From JAACFF01 sp963807975 (GTDB lineage Bacteria; Chloroflexota; Anaerolineae; Promineifilales; Promineifilaceae), in NCBI GenBank assembly GCA_963807975.1, contig CAWEDV010000001.1, positions 1,798,001-1,862,000 of the forward strand: a stretch of DNA of 64,000 bases, written 5' to 3'. The notes below the pieces were generated by a model. The model was not told where the DNA came from. It saw only the letters and a program-made list of their open reading frames with translations, and searched no databases. Made by a program: the position numbers and the translations under genes. How positions within the stretch are numbered: the first letter of the stretch is position 1; each line of letters begins with the position of its first letter. This document shows positions 59,255 through 64,000 of this stretch, in pieces.

Positions 59255-59986
59255 ATGAAACTTGATATTTATCCCGCTATTGACCTACGAAAGGGGCAGG
59301 TCGTCCGTTTGCAGTTGGGCGATCCGCAGCGGCAGACAACGTTCAGCCCTGATCCGCTTGCCGTGGCCCAGCAGTGGATTGCCTCTGGTGCGCGGTGGCT
59401 GCATGTGGTCAATCTTGACGGCGCGTTTGACGAAGCGGGGCTGGCTAACTGGCAAGTTTTACCCCAGTTGACCGCCCTGGGTATCCCTGTGCAGTTCGGC
59501 GGAGGGTTGCGCTCCTTAAAGGATATTGCGCGAGCTGTCAACCTGGGCGTCTCACGCGTCATTTTAGGAACGTTAGCCATTGAGGAGCCGGATATTGTAG
59601 CTGATGCGCTGCGCATTTTTGGCGTAGAGCGCATTGCCGTGGGGATTGACGCGCGCGATGGCCAGGTCAAAACTCGCGGTTGGCAAAGCGACACGTCGAG
59701 TTCACCGGTCAACCTGGGGCTGCAGATGGGAGCGTTAGGAGTGCGCACCGTTATTTACACCGATATCAGCCGCGATGGCATCTTAACCGGTGTCAATATC
59801 CAGGCCACCCGGGAACTGGCCCGGGGAACAGGATTGAATGTCATTGCCTCGGGCGGCGTGGCTTCGTTGGAGGATGTATACCGTACGCTCGATGGGACCG
59901 AAGACGGGGTGACGGGATTGATAATCGGCCGTGCCCTTTATGACGGAGAGATCGACCTAGCTGAGGCGCTGACAGCAGCCGCTTAG
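59255..59986 (+). CDS. hisA: Phosphoribosylformimino-5-aminoimidazole carboxamide ribotide isomerase
   Basis: 243 residues, a TIM barrel that isomerises ProFAR to PRFAR. IYPAIDLRKGQVVRLQLGD carries the catalytic first Asp; VQFGGGLRSLKDI and YTDISRDGILTGVNIQATRE (second Asp) follow, then NVIASGGVASLEDV. Start ATG 59255 has AAGGAA upstream; an earlier in-frame start at 59237 is less likely. It is related to hisF, as in all bacteria. Confidence 0.95.
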   Translation: MKLDIYPAIDLRKGQVVRLQLGDPQRQTTFSPDPLAVAQQWIASGARWLHVVNLDGAFDEAGLANWQVLPQLTALGIPVQFGGGLRSLKDIARAVNLGVSRVILGTLAIEEPDIVADALRIFGVERIAVGIDARDGQVKTRGWQSDTSSSPVNLGLQMGALGVRTVIYTDISRDGILTGVNIQATRELARGTGLNVIASGGVASLEDVYRTLDGTEDGVTGLIIGRALYDGEIDLAEALTAAA

Positions 59987-59999
59987 GAAGGAAATTGGT

Positions 60000-60776
60000 A
60001 TGTTGGCAAAAAGAATTATCCCTTGTCTGGATGTTAATAACGGCCGCGTGGTCAAAGGGGTCAATTTCGTTGATCTGCGTGATGCCGGCGATCCGGTGCA
60101 GCAGGCCCGTATTTATGATGCTGCGGGGGCGGATGAGCTGGTATTCCTCGATATCACGGCCACCCACGAAGCGCGGCAAACAGTAATGCAGATGGCGCGT
60201 GCCGTGGCCGACCAGGTGTTTATTCCCTTCACCGTGGGCGGTGGCATTCGCACTGTAGATGATATGAGGTCAATCTTGCGCTCGGGAGCAGACAAGATCA
60301 GCATCAACTCAGCAGCAGTGCGCGATCCAGATTTGATCACACGCGGAGCGAGAGAATTTGGCAGTCAAGCAGTGGTTGTGGCTATCGACGCGCGGCAGGT
60401 TGTAGGGGAGACCGACAAATGGGAAGTATTTGTCCGCGGCGGGCGCACAGCAACCGGGATCGATGCCTTAAGTTGGGTCCAGGAAGTCGAAAAGCGGGGT
60501 GCGGGCGAAATCTTGCTAACAAGTATGGATGGCGACGGAACCCAGGATGGATTTGACATCAAGCTAACGAGAGCGGTGAGCGAGCGAGTCAATATTCCCG
60601 TGATCGCTTCGGGCGGGGCGGGGAAACTGGCCCACTTCCGGGAAGCCCTAACTGACGGCGGCGCTGATGCGGCGTTGGCGGCTTCGCTCTTTCATTACGA
60701 GCAACTGACTGTCGCCGAGGTGAAACATTATTTATTAGACCACGGTGTTCCGGTGCGACCCGTGGCTCAGGATTAG
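60000..60776 (+). CDS. hisF: Imidazole glycerol phosphate synthase, cyclase subunit
   Basis: 258 residues, TIM barrel. It closes the imidazole ring using ammonia from HisH, releasing AICAR. LAKRIIPCLDVNNGRVVKGV (with the catalytic Asp), DELVFLDITATHEARQT, FTVGGGIRTVDDMRS, LTSMDGDGTQDGFDI (second Asp) and VIASGGAGKLAHF are all typical. It starts 14 bp after hisA, with AGGAAGGAA upstream. Confidence 0.97.
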   Translation: MLAKRIIPCLDVNNGRVVKGVNFVDLRDAGDPVQQARIYDAAGADELVFLDITATHEARQTVMQMARAVADQVFIPFTVGGGIRTVDDMRSILRSGADKISINSAAVRDPDLITRGAREFGSQAVVVAIDARQVVGETDKWEVFVRGGRTATGIDALSWVQEVEKRGAGEILLTSMDGDGTQDGFDIKLTRAVSERVNIPVIASGGAGKLAHFREALTDGGADAALAASLFHYEQLTVAEVKHYLLDHGVPVRPVAQD

Positions 60777-60787
60777 GCAGGAAAAGG

Positions 60788-61114
60788 ATGAGAAAACCGA
60801 GCCTTAAGTATGACCACCAGGGATTGATTCCGGCAGTCATTCAGGATGCTTCCACTAAGCAGGTATTGATGGTGGCCTGGATGAATGAGCAGTCACTGCG
60901 CCTAACGCAAGAGACGGCTGAAACTCATTTCTGGAGCCGCAGCCGGCAGGAGCTTTGGCATAAGGGGGCGACGTCGGGCAGCGTGCAGAAAGTACGCGAA
61001 ATCCGTGTCGATTGTGACCGAGATACCCTGCTGGTCCTGGTCGATCCCGCCGGACCGGCTTGCCACACTGGTGAAACCAGTTGTTTTTTCCGAGGATTAG
61101 GGAAATTGGATTAA
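60788..61114 (+). CDS. hisI: Phosphoribosyl-AMP cyclohydrolase
   Basis: 108 residues, stand-alone. It opens the adenine ring of PR-AMP. VLMVAWMNEQSLRLTQET and HFWSRSRQELWHKGATSGS are family motifs; the zinc cysteines are in VDCDRDTLLVLVD and GPACHTGETSCFF. It starts 12 bp after hisF. The PR-ATP pyrophosphatase, often fused to it, is the separate gene hisE downstream. Confidence 0.95.
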   Translation: MRKPSLKYDHQGLIPAVIQDASTKQVLMVAWMNEQSLRLTQETAETHFWSRSRQELWHKGATSGSVQKVREIRVDCDRDTLLVLVDPAGPACHTGETSCFFRGLGKLD

Positions 61115-61124
61115 ATTTGTCAAT

Positions 61125-61160
61125 CAGAAACCCGCATATTGAAGAAAAAATGGGTTTCTG
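61125..61160 (+). promoter_or_regulatory. Intercistronic hairpin between hisI and hisE
   Basis: CAGAAACCC (61125-61133) and GGGTTTCTG (61152-61160) form a perfect 9-bp stem with an 18-nt loop, ending 15 bp before the hisE ATG. No T-run follows, so it is more likely an RNA stability or processing element than a terminator. Confidence 0.5.
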
Positions 61161-61175
61161 GAATTAGGATCAACC

Positions 61176-61457
61176 ATGAACGATATTATCAACGAACTGA
61201 TGCAAACATTACAAGATCGCCAGCTTAATCCACGGCCTGGTTCTTATACAAATGAACTATTAACTGCCGGTGAAGATGAGATAGTGAAGAAGATTGGTGA
61301 GGAAGCGGTCGAGGTCATCTTGGCCGCTAAAAGCCAGGGTGAGCAGCGTCTAGTGCAGGAAACAGCCGACCTTGTTTACCACTTGCTGGTACTGTTGGTG
61401 TCTCGACAGCTAACCTGGGACGATATTCTACAGGAGCTTGCGGCGAGACGTCACTAG
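61176..61457 (+). CDS. hisE: Phosphoribosyl-ATP pyrophosphatase
   Basis: 93 residues, all-helical MazG-like fold. It removes pyrophosphate from PR-ATP, the second pathway step. SYTNELLTAGEDEIVKKIGE, then EAVEVILAAKSQ and ETADLVYHLLVLLV carry the conserved acidic residues that bind magnesium. It is the last his gene and lies 61 bp after hisI behind a hairpin. AGGA lies about 9 nt before the ATG. Confidence 0.94.
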   Translation: MNDIINELMQTLQDRQLNPRPGSYTNELLTAGEDEIVKKIGEEAVEVILAAKSQGEQRLVQETADLVYHLLVLLVSRQLTWDDILQELAARRH

Positions 61458-61563
61458 CAAGCTATCTGACGGCCGATGCACGTAGGATAACCAAAAACAT
61501 CGCTTTATATTCCCCGTTTACATAATTCGCAGGTGAATCGTCTATTAAGCATCGGCATTGCAG

Positions 61564-61593
61564 TTGCTATCCAAAAGCGGCCTGGTGTACTAT
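61564..61593 (+). promoter_or_regulatory. Candidate promoter for the small membrane protein and DUF2723 gene
   Basis: TTGCTA (61564-61569), an 18-bp spacer and TACTAT (61588-61593), 39 bp before the next ATG. It suggests that transcription restarts here after the his operon. Confidence 0.4.
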
Positions 61594-61631
61594 ATCGGTG
61601 AGGACAACTTACAAAGGACAGGTTCTTAAGT

Positions 61632-61814
61632 ATGCTGGCATTCGTTGCCGTTTTCTTCTGTTTATCAATGATTGCTTCCGTTCTGGTTATTGCCGCTACG
61701 ATGTTATCTTCGCGCCTTAACCGGACGGAGGAGCAGTACCTGGCCGAAGATTACGAGGTGCAGCCTCACAGTGCAGAACCCCCGGCCAGCGAAGCAGCTC
61801 CGCCCACCTCGTAA
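61632..61814 (+). CDS. Small single-pass membrane protein, unknown
   Basis: 60 residues. Residues 3-26 form one hydrophobic helix (FVAVFFCLSMIASVLVIAAT), followed by an acidic, Pro/Ala-rich tail. No family is recognised. AAAGGACAGG lies about 10 nt before the ATG and a promoter candidate lies further up. It ends 12 bp before the DUF2723 protein and may be a small accessory subunit; that is inference from position only. Confidence 0.6.
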   Translation: MLAFVAVFFCLSMIASVLVIAATMLSSRLNRTEEQYLAEDYEVQPHSAEPPASEAAPPTS

Positions 61815-61826
61815 ATCCCCACACCC

Positions 61827-64000
61827 TTGAAAACCAAGCTTCTCGCACTCGCCCCAGGTATTGCCTTAGGCCTCTATATTGGGCGCCTGGCCAGTGAGCT
61901 GTGGGCGTTCGCCTTCGCCATGCATTGGCTGCTGGCTGTTGCAATTACCTTGGTAGCAATATTTATCAGCGCCTCATTTACGCGGAGCTCTAGCCTCAAC
62001 AAAAGTTGGCCCGCCTATCTACTTCTGCTTTACGTCTTCTATCCAGAATCCAGCCCAATGGTCGCTGTTGGCATTGGCCTTCTGAGCGTTCTGGTAAGCT
62101 GGCAGGTTTCGCGGTCTGGGCCGAAGGATGTGAATAGTCGCTGGTGGATCATTGCCGGCACTGTATTAATCGCGGCCGCTTTCTTCATCCTCTTTGTCTT
62201 CACCCTCGCCCCGGATATCTTGCCTGCTGACAATGGCGAATTTCAACTTGTAGCCACCAATTTGGGAGTCGCCCACCCGACCGGTTTTGCGTTTTATACC
62301 GTGGTCGCCCATTTGATGACGCGCCTACCCCTTGGCCCGACGCCTGCTTGGCGGGTCAATTTGCTATCTGCACTGACGAGCGCTTTAACCTTGGCTGTTG
62401 TCTATAGCGCCGTCTATATCCTGACCAGGCGCCATCTGGCATCCGTAATAGCCACAATCGCCTTGGGCACAGCGGCAACCTATTGGGCCCAGGCCACCAC
62501 GGCCAATATTCGCAGCCTAAGCGCCCTATTTGCCGCCTTGATCTTCTTGTTCCTCTTGGCTTTTTATCGCGCGGTTTGTAATACGCAAGCGAAAAAGTCG
62601 GGTCCTGCTGTGGATCGCTATTTGATTGCCTTCGCCTTAATCCTTAGCCTCGGCGTCACCCACCATGCTTCGCTAGCTTTTATGGGCTTGATCGGCTCCA
62701 TCTTCATCCTGCTGGTTGATCCCGCATTTATCCGGTCCCCGCGGCGCTGGTGGAAACCGCTGTTGGCCTTTCTGCTTGGGCTCCTACCCCTGCTCTACTT
62801 TCCCTTGCGCGCCAATGCCGGCGTCAGAGGCGCATCCCCCGATCTGGCTGCCTGGTCCGGATTCCTGGAACATATCCTGGGTCTTGGATTCAGCGGCGAT
62901 CTATTTACCTATTTAGAACCGGTGCTGCTCTGGGAACGGCTGAGAGTTATGGCCAATGTGCTCACATTTCAGTTTGAGACCTGGCTGCTGTTGGGCATGC
63001 TTTTAGGAGTAATCGTGCTCCTGCGTCGTGACTGGCGGCTCGCTTTTCTGATTGGCGGCTCTTTCTTACTGCACACTTTTATCACCGCTACCTACCGCGC
63101 ACCGCAAACGGTTGAGTATATGCTGCCCGCCTATGTCTCCCTGGCCATTCTGTTGGGGGTGGCTGTTGGGGATTTCTCTGCTCCCTGGGCTGGGCTGCAC
63201 ATTCGCGGTATACGCCTGCCGCTGCCGGAGATAATAGCCGCAATCATGCTTGTGGTAGCCTTGCGCCAGATGGTCGATAACTATCCCAGCTACCGGTCGC
63301 TGCACCAGGACACAACCGCTCGGGACTATGCGCAAACTCTACTGCAAGAAGCGCCGCAGGAAAGCGTCATTTTAGCCGATTGGCACTGGGTTACCCCACT
63401 CTGGTATCTGCAAGAGGTGGAAGGGCAGCGCGAAGATGTCAGCGTTCGTTTTGTCTTTCCCGAGGGTGAGTCTTATGCTGCGACGTGGGCCAGCCGGATA
63501 GGCCAGGAAAGGGACAATGGGAACGTTGTCATCAGCACCCATTTCGATCCCGCCGCATTTACGGATCTACCCACTCCTGAACCGCTGCACGAAGCCTTTC
63601 TTTTCCGGCAGGAACCGCTGCTAACGCTGCCAGAAGGGTATTTCCCCCTTGATATTGCGTTGGGTGATCACCTGCACTTGGTTGGATACGAAATCACGTC
63701 CGACGCGCTGGAGGCCAGCCAGGAAGCGGTCATTAATCTGGCATGGGTACGAACGGCCGCTCTAGAAGATAGAACCGCCATTTTTGCCCATCTAGTCGCA
63801 GAAGACGGCCGGGTTTTTGCCCAACAAGATCTGCCGGCACGTCCGCAGGAAGAGGGTATTACACTGACCCAATTCCGTTTGACTCCATACCTGGATGCCT
63901 TGCCTGGTGCGTACAGGATTCTAATCGGAGCGTACGGGTCGGAACCACTCCTCGACGACAGCGGCAATGAAAGGTCTGCCGTCGCCAGCCTCACCTTGGA
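61827..64000 (+). CDS. DUF2723-like membrane protein (runs off the window)
   Basis: At least 724 residues with the 3' end beyond the window. DUF2723 proteins are predicted membrane glycosyltransferases related to the O-mannosyltransferase group. The signature is PDILPADNGEFQLVATNLG, then VAHPTGFAFYTVVAHLM, and AWRVNLLSALTSALTLAV. About eleven membrane helices run to residue 475. A soluble domain follows (VILADWHWVTPLWYLQEV), then a beta-sandwich around DHLHLVGYEITSDALEAS and AVINLAWVRTAALEDR, like those of the DUF2079 proteins at 4593-8389. TTG 61827 is the assumed start; ATG 61920 is an alternative. No ribosome binding site is seen. Confidence 0.8.
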   Translation, partial: MKTKLLALAPGIALGLYIGRLASELWAFAFAMHWLLAVAITLVAIFISASFTRSSSLNKSWPAYLLLLYVFYPESSPMVAVGIGLLSVLVSWQVSRSGPKDVNSRWWIIAGTVLIAAAFFILFVFTLAPDILPADNGEFQLVATNLGVAHPTGFAFYTVVAHLMTRLPLGPTPAWRVNLLSALTSALTLAVVYSAVYILTRRHLASVIATIALGTAATYWAQATTANIRSLSALFAALIFLFLLAFYRAVCNTQAKKSGPAVDRYLIAFALILSLGVTHHASLAFMGLIGSIFILLVDPAFIRSPRRWWKPLLAFLLGLLPLLYFPLRANAGVRGASPDLAAWSGFLEHILGLGFSGDLFTYLEPVLLWERLRVMANVLTFQFETWLLLGMLLGVIVLLRRDWRLAFLIGGSFLLHTFITATYRAPQTVEYMLPAYVSLAILLGVAVGDFSAPWAGLHIRGIRLPLPEIIAAIMLVVALRQMVDNYPSYRSLHQDTTARDYAQTLLQEAPQESVILADWHWVTPLWYLQEVEGQREDVSVRFVFPEGESYAATWASRIGQERDNGNVVISTHFDPAAFTDLPTPEPLHEAFLFRQEPLLTLPEGYFPLDIALGDHLHLVGYEITSDALEASQEAVINLAWVRTAALEDRTAIFAHLVAEDGRVFAQQDLPARPQEEGITLTQFRLTPYLDALPGAYRILIGAYGSEPLLDDSGNERSAVASLTL

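Noticed and set aside
1..64000. tRNA, rRNA, insertion sequence or prophage genes
   Set aside because: I looked for conserved T-loop, rRNA and transposase signatures by eye and found none; a weak tRNA could still be missed without a covariance search.

Overview
The window is a dense bacterial chromosome segment of moderate G+C with no rRNA, tRNA, CRISPR array, transposase or phage gene that I could recognise. The protein repertoire suggests a Chloroflexota bacterium of the Anaerolineae/Caldilineae type: DUF2079 and DUF2723 membrane proteins sharing a C-terminal beta-sandwich, a PKD/CAP surface protein with a Pro/Thr tail, an M6-like secreted protease, and multiheme cytochromes beside YeeE/YedE genes. 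This is inference from protein flavour; no phylogenetic marker was tested.

Layout. 1-8.4 kb: end of leuS, a cupin, two tandem GNAT acetyltransferases, secD-secF, and two overlapping DUF2079 membrane proteins. 8.4-13.5 kb: a membrane-inserted Cas4-like nuclease interrupted by an in-frame TAA, a membrane-anchored clan GH-A hydrolase, dispersed repeats, and an HdrD/EMO-like membrane Fe-S oxidoreductase. 13.5-15.1 kb: OsmC and a J-domain protein, both on the minus strand.

15.1-27 kb is the most interesting part, a two-operon sulfur/respiratory module. The plus-strand operon is arsR, octaheme cytochrome, heptaheme-cytochrome b fusion, YeeE, YeeE-rhodanese. The minus-strand operon is a PocR-domain regulator, sulfide:quinone oxidoreductase, DUF1641, TusE/DsrC-like, DsrE2-like. 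glgC lies between them. Both operons start behind the same tandem pair of TGACA-N2-TGTCA dyads (equivalently TGAC-N4-GTCA, FNR/CRP-like). The dyads are 23 bp centre to centre, the proximal edge is 71 bp from the start codon, and a -10 box lies where a class II activator promoter would put it. The arsR gene also has a 16-bp perfect palindrome containing ATTC-N8-GAAT, the form described for SqrR/BigR persulfide sensors. I infer co-regulation of sulfide oxidation, sulfur relay, sulfur import and multiheme electron transfer.

27-49.6 kb: a dual-specificity phosphatase, a degraded gene remnant, mutS, a histidine phosphatase, an MddA-like membrane methyltransferase, a cysteine-less thioredoxin-fold protein, fabH, an M6-like protease, an MFS exporter, map, an AI-2E transporter, a LysE exporter, a metallo-beta-lactamase fold hydrolase, a PKD/CAP protein, purB behind a strong terminator hairpin, guaB, lgt and a sulfatase-fold enzyme. 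49.8-54.2 kb: recF, rsmG, an rRNA/tRNA 2'-O-methyltransferase, and a GTP cyclohydrolase II-RibD reductase fusion.

54.2-61.5 kb: a complete his operon in the order G-D-C-B-H-A-F-I-E. It is preceded by a textbook attenuator: a 29-residue leader peptide containing HHDHHHH, a candidate antiterminator, a terminator with eight T, and a promoter so close that the leader mRNA should be almost leaderless. The window ends in a DUF2723 membrane protein.
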